Shown here: positions 23,287 through 31,345 of the stretch, one piece after another
How positions within the stretch are numbered: the stretch's first letter is position 1
Layout of the letters: every line of letters starts with the position of its first letter
NCBI GenBank assembly: GCA_031292035.1
Contig: JARLHX010000259.1
Location: 1 to 33,152 of the forward strand
DNA length: 33,152 bases
DNA from: Negativicutes bacterium
GTDB lineage: Bacteria > Bacillota_C > Negativicutes > Sporomusales_B > JARLHX01
Direction of reading: 5' to 3'
Notes under the pieces: model-generated
The model's database searches: none
Told to the model about the DNA's origin: nothing
What the model saw: only the letters and a program-made list of their open reading frames with translations
Position numbers and translations under genes: made by a program

Positions 23287-24486
23287 ATGAAGGGTCTGGC
23301 CTCCTTTTTTTCGGGGTTCAAATGCCGTCCTGCCATGAAATTTATCCAGATCGCTGCTGCCGACAACCCGTTTGCGCTGACCTCTGGTCAACAACTGGGC
23401 GAAGTGACGGTGGCCTATGAAACATATGGCTCGCTTTCGCCGAAGAAAGACAATGTGATTTTAGTGGCTCATGCCCTTACCGGCGACAGCCATGCAGCCG
23501 CCCACAACGAGCAGGACGAAGAGGGATGGTGGGACCTATTGGTGGGGCCCGGACGGCCGCTGGACACCGAACGGTTTTTTGTCATCTGCTCCAACGTTCT
23601 TGGCGGCTGCCAGGGGACTACCGGGCCGGCCTCGGTCAACCCGGCCACCGGGCAGCCCTTTGGTCAGGACTTTCCTGTCATCACGGTGCGGGATATGGTC
23701 AATGTGCAAAAGGCGCTGCTTCAACAGCTCGGCATCGATCATCTGGCATTGGTGATCGGCGGTTCGATGGGCGGTATGCAGGCACTGGAATGGGCAGTGA
23801 GCCATCCCGGGTTTGCCGATGCCGTGGTGGCTATCGCCGCCCCGGGTTATGCTTCTCCCCAATCTATCGCCTACAACCGGGTGGGGCGTCAGTCCGTCAT
23901 GCTTGACCCCGACTGGCTGGACGGCAATTACTACGGTGGTCCGGGACCGGCGCGGGGGCTGGCCATCGCCAGGGCGGTAGGAATGATCACCTATCAGAGC
24001 GAGCAATCAATGAACAATAAATTTGCCCGCAGGATGCGTGACGGGCAATTCGAGGTGGAAAACTATCTTGATCACCAGGGCCGTTCACTGGTGGCCCGCT
24101 TTGACGCCAACACCTATTTATACCTGCTGCGGGCGCTCGATCTGCATGATTTGGGTCACGGCTACCCGTCTTACAAAGCAGCGCTGGCCCGGATTGCCGC
24201 CAAGGTGTTGGTGGTGGGTGTCAATTCTGATATTCTCTATCCCGCCCAGCAGCAGATCGAGCTGGTGAGGGCGCTGAAAAGCCTGGGGGTTCGGGCCGAA
24301 TATGCCGAGGTAGACAGCCCCCATGGTCATGACGGATTTTTGATTGATTTTGATTTGTTGCGGCCCATTTTAAACGACTTTATCGCCACTGTGGCGCCTG
24401 TCCGCTCGCCGGGATTTACGGCGGCGTTTCGCGCTACCGGGCTGGCCTATTTTGGCGCCCGACTGGTACCGGAAAACTATCCTTGA
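23287..24486 (+). CDS. metX: Homoserine O-acyltransferase (MetX)
   Basis: This enzyme activates homoserine by acylation, the first committed step of methionine synthesis by direct sulfhydrylation. It has 399 residues and an alpha/beta-hydrolase fold. The nucleophile is S160 in G-G-S-M-G-G-M-Q; D315 (N-S-D-I-L-Y-P) and H348 (G-H-D-G-F-L) complete the triad. H-A-L-T-G-D-S-H-A near 62-69 and N-V-L-G-G-C-Q-G-T-T-G-P near 103-113 are family marks. The ATG at 23287 has AGGGGGAG upstream; the frame is open further upstream to 23206, and an ATG at 23335 has no site. The gene is under SAM control through the riboswitch. The usual partner metY does not follow. Whether acetyl- or succinyl-CoA is used cannot be told by eye. 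Confidence 0.95.
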   Translation: MKGLASFFSGFKCRPAMKFIQIAAADNPFALTSGQQLGEVTVAYETYGSLSPKKDNVILVAHALTGDSHAAAHNEQDEEGWWDLLVGPGRPLDTERFFVICSNVLGGCQGTTGPASVNPATGQPFGQDFPVITVRDMVNVQKALLQQLGIDHLALVIGGSMGGMQALEWAVSHPGFADAVVAIAAPGYASPQSIAYNRVGRQSVMLDPDWLDGNYYGGPGPARGLAIARAVGMITYQSEQSMNNKFARRMRDGQFEVENYLDHQGRSLVARFDANTYLYLLRALDLHDLGHGYPSYKAALARIAAKVLVVGVNSDILYPAQQQIELVRALKSLGVRAEYAEVDSPHGHDGFLIDFDLLRPILNDFIATVAPVRSPGFTAAFRATGLAYFGARLVPENYP

Positions 24487-24541
24487 TATCACTGCGGCGC
24501 ACTGCCTGTTTCTGGTGACGGCAAAACGAATAGCAAAAAGG

Positions 24542-24571
24542 AAAAAACCGCGAATAATACGCGGTTTTTTT
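24542..24571. terminator. Bidirectional terminator between metX and the Cys-rich peptide gene
   Basis: AAAAAACCGCG pairs with CGCGGTTTTTT around a short AATAATA loop. The A and T tails let it stop both metX and the convergent small gene, whose stop codon lies six bases beyond. Confidence 0.92.
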
Positions 24572-24576
24572 GATCG

Positions 24577-24708
24577 TTATTTTGCTTTGTCCTGTTTGAT
24601 TCGGGAAGCTGATTTGGGGCAAAGCTCTGAGGAGAAATCGGCGAAGGCATCTCTACAAGACTTGTTGTCACTGCAGCCGCAGCAACTCGAATTTTTAAAG
24701 TCTGCCAT
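24577..24708 (-). CDS. Small cysteine-rich protein in the metal-resistance locus (43 residues)
   Basis: This is a short gene of 43 codons plus stop. Its translation signal is strong: AAGGAGGTGAAC lies five bases before the ATG at 24708. The product starts M-A-D-F-K-N-S-S and has five cysteines: C9, C10, C12 (a C-C-G-C motif), C18 and C30. A basic tail follows, and there is no signal peptide or membrane segment. The cluster is the kind that binds soft metals such as Cd, Zn, Cu(I) or As(III), so it could be a metal buffer, chaperone or small sensor; this is inference. It is divergent from cadC-cadA, 255 bases apart, and ends at the shared terminator. A candidate promoter (TTGCTC, 18 bases, TAAAAT) lies upstream. 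I do not recognise the family. Confidence 0.72.
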   Translation of the reverse strand: MADFKNSSCCGCSDNKSCRDAFADFSSELCPKSASRIKQDKAK

Positions 24709-24895
24709 ATCGTTCACCTCCTTGACGTTATTTTTCCCTGCCGCCTTGAATCGATTAGTGTTAATTTTAGGAGAAGGATCGCAGCAAGAGCAAGCACAGG
24801 CAGTGCAAAATAATTCCGGCTTTTTCGCGGCAATCTATAGGGGGAGTGGCGGCAGGAAAAAGCACAAGGCGTTTTTTTCGCAAAAAAACTTCCAG

Positions 24896-24924
24896 TTGAC
24901 GCAGGAATTCGGCATTGTTATTAT
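24896..24924 (+). promoter_or_regulatory. Promoter of cadC-cadA
   Basis: TTGACG (24896-24901) and TATTAT (24919-24924) are 17 bases apart; an overlapping TATAAT at 24922-24927 is a second -10 option. The ArsR-type operator starts at the next base. Confidence 0.7.
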
Positions 24925-24950
24925 AATATATGAACATATATTCATATATT
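24925..24950. promoter_or_regulatory. ArsR/SmtB-type operator
   Basis: AATATATGAA and TTCATATATT are perfect 10-bp arms separated by CATATA. The core TGAA-N6-TTCA is the known form for ArsR/SmtB-family regulators. It covers the predicted start site of the cadC-cadA message, where a bound repressor would block polymerase; metal binding to CadC would release it. Confidence 0.85.
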
Positions 24951-24963
24951 GGTGGTGGTTTGA

Positions 24964-25326
24964 GTGGATGAACAGGAATGCGCTGTCTGTGAACAGCTTT
25001 GCGAGCACCCGCAGGCCATCTGCCTTGCGAAGGCGGAGAGCCTGACGGCGGAAGAGGCACAGCAGCTGGCCGAAATATTCAAGATTCTCGGTGATGCCAC
25101 GCGGGTCAAGATTTTACAGATCCTGTCGCGCCGGGAGCTTTGTGTCTGTGATATCGCGGCTGTCACCGCGATGGGCCAATCGGCCATCTCCCATCAGCTC
25201 CGGCTGCTGCGCGGCGCCCGGCTTGTCAAGTATCGCAAAGAAGGCAAGCAGGTATGGTATTCATTGGACGATAACCATGTAGTGGCTTTGATGGCCCAGG
25301 GGATTGAGCATAATAAGCACAGATAG
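24964..25326 (+). CDS. cadC: ArsR-family metal-responsive repressor, CadC type
   Basis: This is a 120-residue winged-helix repressor that lets go of DNA when it binds Cd, Pb or Zn. The start is a GTG at 24964 with a weak GGTGGTGG ahead. The metal site of CadC is recognisable: E-L-C-V-C-D with C60 and C62 in helix 3, together with N-terminal cysteines C6, C9, C13 and C20. D102/D103, H105, H115 and H118 near the C-terminus resemble the second, helix-5 site that regulates zinc response. [11 protein letters not shown] is the recognition helix. Twelve bases separate it from cadA, so it is co-transcribed, and the operator next to its promoter suggests autoregulation. Confidence 0.92.
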   Translation: MDEQECAVCEQLCEHPQAICLAKAESLTAEEAQQLAEIFKILGDATRVKILQILSRRELCVCDIAAVTAMGQSAISHQLRLLRGARLVKYRKEGKQVWYSLDDNHVVALMAQGIEHNKHR

Positions 25327-25338
25327 GGTGAGGACAAA

Positions 25339-27738
25339 ATGACCGATCGAGACGGTTGGGACTGCCCTTGTTGTGAAGCGGCTGCGGCTGTGGACGGGGC
25401 CAGTATAGTGACAAGCTGGTTTGTGATTGATGACCTTGACTGCGCCGACTGCGCCGCCAAGCTGGAAAAGGGACTGCACAAGCTCCCGGGGGTGATGGAT
25501 GCCAGGGTTGTTTTTGCCACCGCCAGGGCGAAGGTAGCCTATAATAGCGCTTTGGTTCAGCCCGCCGACGTGCTAAAAGTGATCGGCGGTTATGGGTATC
25601 AGGCCCAGTTTTTCGAAGCGGTCCAGGATCACCACGGTTTGCAGCGAACGGTATTTCGGGTCGACGGACTGGATTGCGGCGACTGTGCCGCCAAACTGGA
25701 AAAGGCGATTGCCGCTATGGCCGGAGTGCGCTTGGCAACCCTCAACTTCGGCGCCGGCAAGCTGACTGTGGAGCATTCGCTCAGCGACGCGGCGATCATT
25801 CAGACCATAAACCAGTTGGGCTATCAGGCTAGGCGCGACGATGGCACCAGCCAGACGGCGTCGACAAAAATGCACTGGTGGGCCAGCGCCCGAACCAAGG
25901 CGACGGTGGGGGCCGGCGTGCTGCTGACAGGCGCTGTGGCTGCCGACTGGGCAGGCGGGAACGGCGCTGTTGCCATAGCCCTGTATGCCGCCACCGCAGT
26001 GGTTGGCGGCTATCATCCGGCTAAAAGTGGCCTCTATGGCCTCAGGTCCTTTTCTGTTGACATGAATTTTCTCATGACTGTGGCGATCGTCGGGGCGGCG
26101 GCGAACGGGGAGTGGAGTGAAGGTGCCGTTGTCGCCTTTCTCTTCGCTCTCGGCAATACCTTGCAGACCTACACGATGGATAAGACCCGCCGCGCCCTGC
26201 GGACGCTGATGGATTTGACGCCGTCGACGGCATGGGTCCGGCGCGGTGACCGGGAAGAACGGCTGCCAGTTGCTGAGATTGTGGTGGGTGACACCGTTTT
26301 CGTCAAACCCGGGGAGCAGATTGCGGTTGACGGAGTGGTGCTCAGCGGCTCGTCCGCCGTCAATCAGGCGGCCATCACCGGCGAATCGCTGCCGGTGGAG
26401 AAAACGGCCGGGGTGGTGGTATATGCCGGGACGATCAACGGCCAGGGGGCGCTGGAGATAGAGGTGACGCGGATCGCGGCCGACTCTACCTTGGCCAGGA
26501 TTATGCATCTGGTGGAGGAGGCGCAGGCGCAAAAAGCCCCGGCGCAGCAGTTTGTCGACCGGTTTGCCAGATACTACACGCCGGTGGTGCTGCTGACAGC
26601 GGTTGGCGTGATGACCCTTCCCTGGCTTTTTATGGGTCAGCCTTTTGCCCCTTGGTTTTATAAAGGATTGGTGTTGCTTGTCATTTCCTGTCCCTGCGCC
26701 CTGGTCATCTCGACCCCGGTATCCATCGTGGCCGCCATCGGCAATGCCTCCCGGCGGGGCGTCCTGATCAAAGGGGGAGCCTATCTTGAAAGGGTGGGGG
26801 CCGCTCAGGTTATCGCATTTGACAAAACCGGAACCTTAACCGAGGGGCGGCCCGAGGTTACCGCCGTTTTACCGCTGGGCGAGCTGACGGAAAGTGAGCT
26901 TTTGGCCACCGCGGCGGCGGTGGAAAAATGGTCGGAACATCCCCTGGCTCAGGCGGTAGTAACCAAGGCAGCCGGTCTGACCCTTAAGCCGGTGACTCAT
27001 TTTCAGGCATTGTTCGGTCGGGGAGCCTGCGCCGATTTGGATGGCCAGACAGTTTGGGTCGGTAATCGCCGCCTGTTTGAAGAAAGGGGCCACTCCCTGG
27101 CACTGTACGAATCGCGGCTGAGCGCCCTGGAGGCTGACGGTCAATCGGTCATGCTGGTGGGCACTGAGACGGATATTCTGGGGTTTATCGCCGTGGCCGA
27201 CACACTGCGGCCCGATAGTGCAGCGGCAATGACGGCCCTGCGGCAGGCAGGGATGCGCCGTATCGCCATGTTCACCGGCGACAACCGTCAGGTAGCGGCT
27301 GCTGTTGCCGCCCGACTCGAGCTGGATGCCTTTTACAGCGACCTTCTGCCTGAGGACAAGGTTGCGGCGGTGAAAAAAATGCGCCGCGACTATGGCAGCA
27401 TGATCATGGTTGGCGACGGAGTCAACGACGCCCCGGCCCTGGCGGCAGCCGACATCGGTGTGGCCATGGGGGCGGCAGGGAGCGACGCAGCCCTTGAGAC
27501 GGCCGATATCGCCCTGATGGCTGATGACCTTGGCAAGCTGGCCTATATCATCCGCCTCAGCCGCAAAACGGTGGCGGTGATTAAGGAAAATATCTGGCTG
27601 GCAATCGTCGTCAAAGTGATTTTTGTCGCTCTGACCTTTGCCGGTTTGGCTAATCTATGGCTGGCGGTTTTCGCCGATATGGGTTCGTCGCTCCTCGTTA
27701 CCCTAAACGGCATGCGGCTAATGCGCCGTTTGGATTAG
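25339..27738 (+). CDS. cadA: Heavy-metal P1B-2-type ATPase (Cd/Zn/Pb exporter)
   Basis: This is an ATP-driven pump that expels soft divalent metals across the inner membrane, 799 residues. The N-terminus carries an extra C-P-C-C cluster (C9, C11, C12), then two HMA domains with D-C-A-D-C (C35, C38) and D-C-G-D-C (C113, C116). The membrane metal site is C451-P-C453. The phosphorylated residue is D495 in D-K-T-G-T-L-T, T-G-E-S is the actuator loop, S-E-H-P-L contains the nucleotide-site HP pair, and G-D-G-V-N-D-A-P stands near 690. The last helices contain V-V-K-V-I-F and F-A-D-M-G, whose Lys and Asp are marks of the Cd/Zn/Pb branch (ZntA/CadA). All catalytic parts are intact. It follows cadC in one operon. 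Confidence 0.96.
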   Translation: MTDRDGWDCPCCEAAAAVDGASIVTSWFVIDDLDCADCAAKLEKGLHKLPGVMDARVVFATARAKVAYNSALVQPADVLKVIGGYGYQAQFFEAVQDHHGLQRTVFRVDGLDCGDCAAKLEKAIAAMAGVRLATLNFGAGKLTVEHSLSDAAIIQTINQLGYQARRDDGTSQTASTKMHWWASARTKATVGAGVLLTGAVAADWAGGNGAVAIALYAATAVVGGYHPAKSGLYGLRSFSVDMNFLMTVAIVGAAANGEWSEGAVVAFLFALGNTLQTYTMDKTRRALRTLMDLTPSTAWVRRGDREERLPVAEIVVGDTVFVKPGEQIAVDGVVLSGSSAVNQAAITGESLPVEKTAGVVVYAGTINGQGALEIEVTRIAADSTLARIMHLVEEAQAQKAPAQQFVDRFARYYTPVVLLTAVGVMTLPWLFMGQPFAPWFYKGLVLLVISCPCALVISTPVSIVAAIGNASRRGVLIKGGAYLERVGAAQVIAFDKTGTLTEGRPEVTAVLPLGELTESELLATAAAVEKWSEHPLAQAVVTKAAGLTLKPVTHFQALFGRGACADLDGQTVWVGNRRLFEERGHSLALYESRLSALEADGQSVMLVGTETDILGFIAVADTLRPDSAAAMTALRQAGMRRIAMFTGDNRQVAAAVAARLELDAFYSDLLPEDKVAAVKKMRRDYGSMIMVGDGVNDAPALAAADIGVAMGAAGSDAALETADIALMADDLGKLAYIIRLSRKTVAVIKENIWLAIVVKVIFVALTFAGLANLWLAVFADMGSSLLVTLNGMRLMRRLD

Positions 27739-27835
27739 GCTCAGGCTATGGAAGGACATTTCCGCGCCGCCAAGGAATTATTTCTCAATGGCGCTTGGCC
27801 TTCAGGCCATGGTGGAATGGATGGGAGAGGATTGG

Positions 27836-28522
27836 ATGATTGGAATACTCGCCGGGATGGGGCCGAAGGCAACGGCCCCGTTTGTCGATAAGGTGGTGCA
27901 GCTGTGTCAGCAGCTTTATGGCGCCAAGAACGATTTGGACTTTCCGCCGATGATGATCTATTCTTGTCCGACCCCTTTTTATCTCGATCGGCCGCTTGAT
28001 CATGCGGCGATGGAGGTGGCCATTGTCGGCGGGACGCGGCGACTGGCAGCCACTGGGACAGAGTTTATCGCCATTCCCTGCAACACCGCCCATGTCTATT
28101 ATGACGCCATCCGGCAATCGGTAGATATACCGGTCCTGAATATGGTCGAAGAAACGCTGATCCGCCTCGAATCCAGCTGCAAACGGGTGGCGCTGCTGGC
28201 TACGCCGTCGACCGTCGAAGCCGGAATCTATCAGCAGGGCCTTGCTGACCGCGGCTATGACTACATTGCTGATGAGACCTGGCAAGAGACGGTCAACACG
28301 ATCATTGCCGCGATAAAATCCCCGGATGGGCTAGCAAGGGCCCAGGATAGCTGGGAGGGGCTGCTCAGACAGCTTGCACAGCAGGTCGATGCCGTCATTT
28401 TGGGTTGTACCGATTTAAATGTTGTCGCCAACAGGTCGCCTGCCTCGGTGACGGTGGTAGACGCGGGGCACTGTCTCGCCCAGGCGGTGGTGGACAGCTA
28501 TTACAGCAGCCGCCGTAAATAG
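27836..28522 (+). CDS. Aspartate/glutamate racemase family protein
   Basis: This is a cofactor-independent amino acid racemase of 228 residues. The ATG at 27836 is used because GGGAGAGG lies five bases ahead and the protein then begins with the classic M-I-G-I-L-A-G-M-G-P-K-A-T; upstream in-frame starts add unrelated residues. The two catalytic cysteines are C82 (I-P-C-N-T-A-H) and C191 (I-L-G-C-T-D-L). The usual Glu after the second Cys-Thr is replaced by Asp. Substrate may be aspartate, glutamate or a broader set, as in the EcL-DER/RacX group. It follows cadA by 97 bases with no clear terminator, so it might be read from the cad promoter, but a metal role is not evident. Confidence 0.87.
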   Translation: MIGILAGMGPKATAPFVDKVVQLCQQLYGAKNDLDFPPMMIYSCPTPFYLDRPLDHAAMEVAIVGGTRRLAATGTEFIAIPCNTAHVYYDAIRQSVDIPVLNMVEETLIRLESSCKRVALLATPSTVEAGIYQQGLADRGYDYIADETWQETVNTIIAAIKSPDGLARAQDSWEGLLRQLAQQVDAVILGCTDLNVVANRSPASVTVVDAGHCLAQAVVDSYYSSRRK

Positions 28523-28570
28523 GGGCGGCGCTCGCGGGGGTAGGGATAACAGCAATTGGGAGGGAAGGCA

Positions 28571-29305
28571 ATGAAGATTACCTTTTTGGGCAGTGGCGAC
28601 GCTTTTGGCAGCGGGGGGCGACTGCAGACCTGTATTCTGGTTGAGACTGACCAATCCCATTTTCTTATGGACTGCGGCGCTTCGTCCCTGACGGCGATGC
28701 GTAAGTATGACGCCAATCCCAACGACATCACCACCATTTTGCTCACTCACTTGCATGGAGATCACTTTGGCGGAATCCCGTTTTTTATTCTGGACGCCCA
28801 GATGATCAGCAAACGGACGGCTCCGCTCACCATCGCCGGTCCGGAAGGAACAAAACAAAGGGTGACCGAGTTGATGGAGGTGATGTTTCCCGGGTCCTCC
28901 AAAATCGAACAAAAATTTGCTATCGACATCATCGAAATAGCGGTTGGGCAGCCGATGAAGATAAACGGCCTTCGCGTCACTTCGTTTCTTGTGAACCATC
29001 CGAGCGGCGCTCCGTCGACCGCTCTGCGCGTCGAGGCTAGTGACAAAATCGTCGCTTTCAGCGGCGATACGGCATGGTGCGACAATCTCGTCGCCGTCGC
29101 CCAGGGGGCTGATTTATTTATAACCGAATCTTATTTCTTCGATAAAAAAGTCAAAAATCACCTTGATTATCAGACTCTGTCCGAGCATTTGCCAGCCCTG
29201 CAGGTCAAGAAGCTGGTCCTGACCCATATGGGACCAAACATGCTGGCCAACCTGGCTGGCATTTCCTGCGACTACGCCGACGATGGGAAGGTATTCGAAA
29301 TATAA
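28571..29305 (+). CDS. MBL-fold metallohydrolase (RNase Z/AtsA-like)
   Basis: This is a 244-residue metallo-beta-lactamase-fold hydrolase, cytoplasmic with no signal peptide. It begins M-K-I-T-F-L-G-S-G-D-A-F-G-S-G-G. The metal motif T-H-L-H-G-D-H-F-G-G is at about 62-71. Further ligands are H in V-N-H-P, D in F-S-G-D-T-A-W-C-D, and H in L-V-L-T-H-M-G-P near the end, so two metals should bind. The S-E-H stretch before the last motif resembles RNase Z and related phosphodiesterases. The ATG at 28571 has GGGAGGG upstream, 48 bases after the racemase, so the two are likely co-transcribed. The substrate is unknown. Confidence 0.87.
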   Translation: MKITFLGSGDAFGSGGRLQTCILVETDQSHFLMDCGASSLTAMRKYDANPNDITTILLTHLHGDHFGGIPFFILDAQMISKRTAPLTIAGPEGTKQRVTELMEVMFPGSSKIEQKFAIDIIEIAVGQPMKINGLRVTSFLVNHPSGAPSTALRVEASDKIVAFSGDTAWCDNLVAVAQGADLFITESYFFDKKVKNHLDYQTLSEHLPALQVKKLVLTHMGPNMLANLAGISCDYADDGKVFEI

Positions 29306-29370
29306 AAAAGCGATATGGCTTGGTTTCGAGTGTAAATGCGGTGTTATAGATCGTAAAAGAAGGATGTTGT

Positions 29371-30234
29371 TTAGTAGCCGCTGGCCAGAGCCACTAATCC
29401 CAGCATCATGACGGTGGCTCCGGCAAACCGTATGAGGACATTTCCCTCGGCGAGCAGTTTCGCCCCCATGACGGTGCCGATCAGGATGCTGATTTCCCGG
29501 GCCGGGGCGATATAGCTGACCGGGCTGAATACCATGGCGGTCAATACTAAGATATAGGCCAGGGGGCTGAGGATAGCCACACCTAAGGCCTCTTTTTTAT
29601 TTGTCGCCCACTGCGCGGTTACCTTATCCCAGTTTCTTAGCGCATAGGGGGTCAATAACAGCACCCTGCCGAGATTGGTCGCCCAGTCGAGCAGCAGCGG
29701 CGGGATGAGCAGCACGCTGACAGCTACCTTGTCTAGTACCGTGTAAGCGGCGATGGCTGTACCGCATAGGACGGCAAAGACCAAGGGCTTGTAGCTTCGG
29801 GTGGCGGTCATGGTGAGCGGATTGCCGGTCACGGCCACAATGCCGATGCCGATAAGCGCCGCACCTGCGAGGGCGATCGGTGTGGGCTGCTCGCCGAGCA
29901 GCAAAATGGCGGCTGTCGTGGAAAGCAGCGGTCCGGTCCCCCGGGCCAGCGGATAAATCACCGAAAGATCGCCGATGCGATAGCCTTTATCAAGCAAGAT
30001 AAAATAGATGGAATGAAGTACCGAACTGGCGAGGATGAAGCCAACCTGAACCATGCCGATCGACGGCCTTTGGACGACGATAATCCATAGCGCCAGCGGA
30101 CAGTACAGGAGGGCGGACAGGGCGGCAAAAAGCCAGATAAAGGCGGTCCCGCCGCAGGCCCTTTTGGCCAGGTAGTTCCAGGACGCATGAGCGAAAGCTG
30201 CGGTCAGCACCAGCAATAAAGCAAAACTTGTCAT
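29371..30234 (-). CDS. EamA/DMT-family transporter
   Basis: This is an inner-membrane transporter of the drug/metabolite superfamily, 287 residues with ten predicted helices in two repeated EamA halves (about 4-135 and 150-285). G-T-G-P-L-L-S-T in the first half and P-V-S-Y-I-A-P-A-R-E-I-S-I-L-I-G-T in the second are the conserved helix pieces. Family members export or import amino acids, sugars or other small metabolites. TAGGAGG precedes the ATG. It is divergent from the LysR gene over a 124-base AT-rich region with two dyads, so the LysR protein probably controls it. The MBL gene converges on it with 65 bases between and no clear terminator. Confidence 0.88.
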   Translation of the reverse strand: MTSFALLLVLTAAFAHASWNYLAKRACGGTAFIWLFAALSALLYCPLALWIIVVQRPSIGMVQVGFILASSVLHSIYFILLDKGYRIGDLSVIYPLARGTGPLLSTTAAILLLGEQPTPIALAGAALIGIGIVAVTGNPLTMTATRSYKPLVFAVLCGTAIAAYTVLDKVAVSVLLIPPLLLDWATNLGRVLLLTPYALRNWDKVTAQWATNKKEALGVAILSPLAYILVLTAMVFSPVSYIAPAREISILIGTVMGAKLLAEGNVLIRFAGATVMMLGLVALASGY

Positions 30235-30276
30235 GGAAGCCTCCTAAAGTATTGACTGCAAGCGGTCTTAGTGCTA

Positions 30277-30295
30277 ATTTTAAATATATTAAAAT
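30277..30295. promoter_or_regulatory. Dyad in the eamA-lysR intergenic region (first)
   Basis: ATTTTAA and TTAAAAT are perfect 7-bp arms with ATATA between. It fits the loose LysR pattern (inverted repeat with T-N11-A) and lies 43 bases from the EamA start. The surroundings are very AT-rich, which raises the chance of a random dyad. Confidence 0.4.
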
Positions 30296-30326
30296 AATTT
30301 GCAAAACCCAATTAATTTGCATTAAA

Positions 30327-30343
30327 TATTAAAAATTTTAATA
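30327..30343. promoter_or_regulatory. Dyad in the eamA-lysR intergenic region (second)
   Basis: TATTAAAA and TTTTAATA are perfect 8-bp arms around a single A, ending just before the TAGGAG of the LysR gene. Binding here would block lysR expression, as in LysR autoregulation. It is 50 bases, about five helical turns, from the first dyad. Confidence 0.45.
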
Positions 30344-30358
30344 ATAGGAGACAGGTAT

Positions 30359-31264
30359 ATGGATTTACTGGGCGTGCAGGCGTTTTTGGCTATTGTGCAG
30401 ACAGGAAGCCTGAACAAGGCGGCGGTGGAGCTCCATTTATCGCAGGGGGCTGTCAGCTATCGTTTGAAGATGTTGGAACAGGAACTTGGGGCCCGCCTGC
30501 TGGAGCGGGCCAAAGGTGTGCAAAGGGTCCGGCTTACGCCAACCGGCGAAAAATTTGTTAATCTGGCTGAACGGTGGAATTTGCTGCGCCAGGAAACACA
30601 GATCCTGCAGGCGATGGGCCCCCAGCCCAGTCTGTTTATCGGCGCGGCGGACAGTCTCAATCTTTATGTTCTACCGCCGCTGTACCGGGCGCTGGGCCGA
30701 CATCTTCCTTCCATCCGCCTGCAGATTCGCACCCAGCATACCCAAGAGTCGTTCGAAAGCGTGGAACGAAAGGAAGTGGACGTTGCCTTTGTTGTCCGCG
30801 ACATGGTTGTTCCCAGCGTCGCTGTTGAGCCGTTTTTCAGCGAAGAAATGGTACTGCTGCGTCAGGCCGCGCCAGAGCGTATGATCATGGACACTATCGA
30901 TATCCATAGCTTGCAGGCGGAAAACGAGCTCTATATGAACTGGAGTACAGGCTATCAAGTCTGGCATGATCGATGGTGGGATCCTCTTTGCCCCTCCCGC
31001 ATCCGTCTTGACACCGCGGGACTTATTTCAATCTTGCTGCAGGACGCCGCTCAGTGGGCCATCGTTCCCTTGACGGTTGGCAGCTCTCTCGCCGAGTCCA
31101 GTAGGTTTGTGGTGCAGCGATTGTCAACATCCGCACCGGAGCGAGTCTGCTATAAGGTGACCCATAAATATCCCAATGAAAGCACGCGGCAAAGCCTGCG
31201 GATACTCGAAGACTATCTGCAAATTTTTTATCGAGAACATAATAGCGGCTTAGAGAGAGAATAA
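30359..31264 (+). CDS. LysR-family transcriptional regulator
   Basis: This is a 301-residue regulator of standard length. The N-terminal winged helix-turn-helix (about 1-60) has F-L-A-I-V-Q-T-G-S-L-N-K-A-A-V-E-L, S-Q-G-A-V-S-Y-R-L-K-M-L-E-Q-E-L-G and L-L-E-R. The effector-binding domain spans about 90-295, with K-E-V-D-V-A-F-V-V and G-L-I-S-I-L-L-Q-D typical of its two lobes. The ligand is not evident. TAGGAG lies eight bases before the ATG. Divergence from the EamA transporter is the usual LysR layout, in which the regulator senses the transported metabolite. A terminator follows. Confidence 0.92.
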   Translation: MDLLGVQAFLAIVQTGSLNKAAVELHLSQGAVSYRLKMLEQELGARLLERAKGVQRVRLTPTGEKFVNLAERWNLLRQETQILQAMGPQPSLFIGAADSLNLYVLPPLYRALGRHLPSIRLQIRTQHTQESFESVERKEVDVAFVVRDMVVPSVAVEPFFSEEMVLLRQAAPERMIMDTIDIHSLQAENELYMNWSTGYQVWHDRWWDPLCPSRIRLDTAGLISILLQDAAQWAIVPLTVGSSLAESSRFVVQRLSTSAPERVCYKVTHKYPNESTRQSLRILEDYLQIFYREHNSGLERE

Positions 31265-31282
31265 CAAAATATATTTTTTTGT

Positions 31283-31314
31283 GCCGGCAACCCCTCGGGG
31301 ATGCTGGCGTTTTT
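31283..31314 (+). terminator. Intrinsic terminator after the LysR gene
   Basis: GCCGGCA pairs with TGCTGGC (one G-U), and inside it CCCC pairs with GGGG after an A-A mismatch. A T run follows. Confidence 0.9.
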
Positions 31315-31345
31315 CTTTTGGGGAAGAAAAAATAAAAATGGACAG

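Noticed and set aside
24452..25045. Plus-strand frame of 197 codons running from metX into cadC
   Set aside because: It crosses a terminator, the Cys-peptide gene, a promoter and an operator, and has no ribosome binding site or domain.
27748..27891. 47-codon frame between cadA and the racemase gene (M-E-G-H-F-R-A-A-K-E-L-F)
   Set aside because: It has only a weak ribosome binding site and runs 56 bases into the racemase gene in another frame; there is not enough support to call it a gene.
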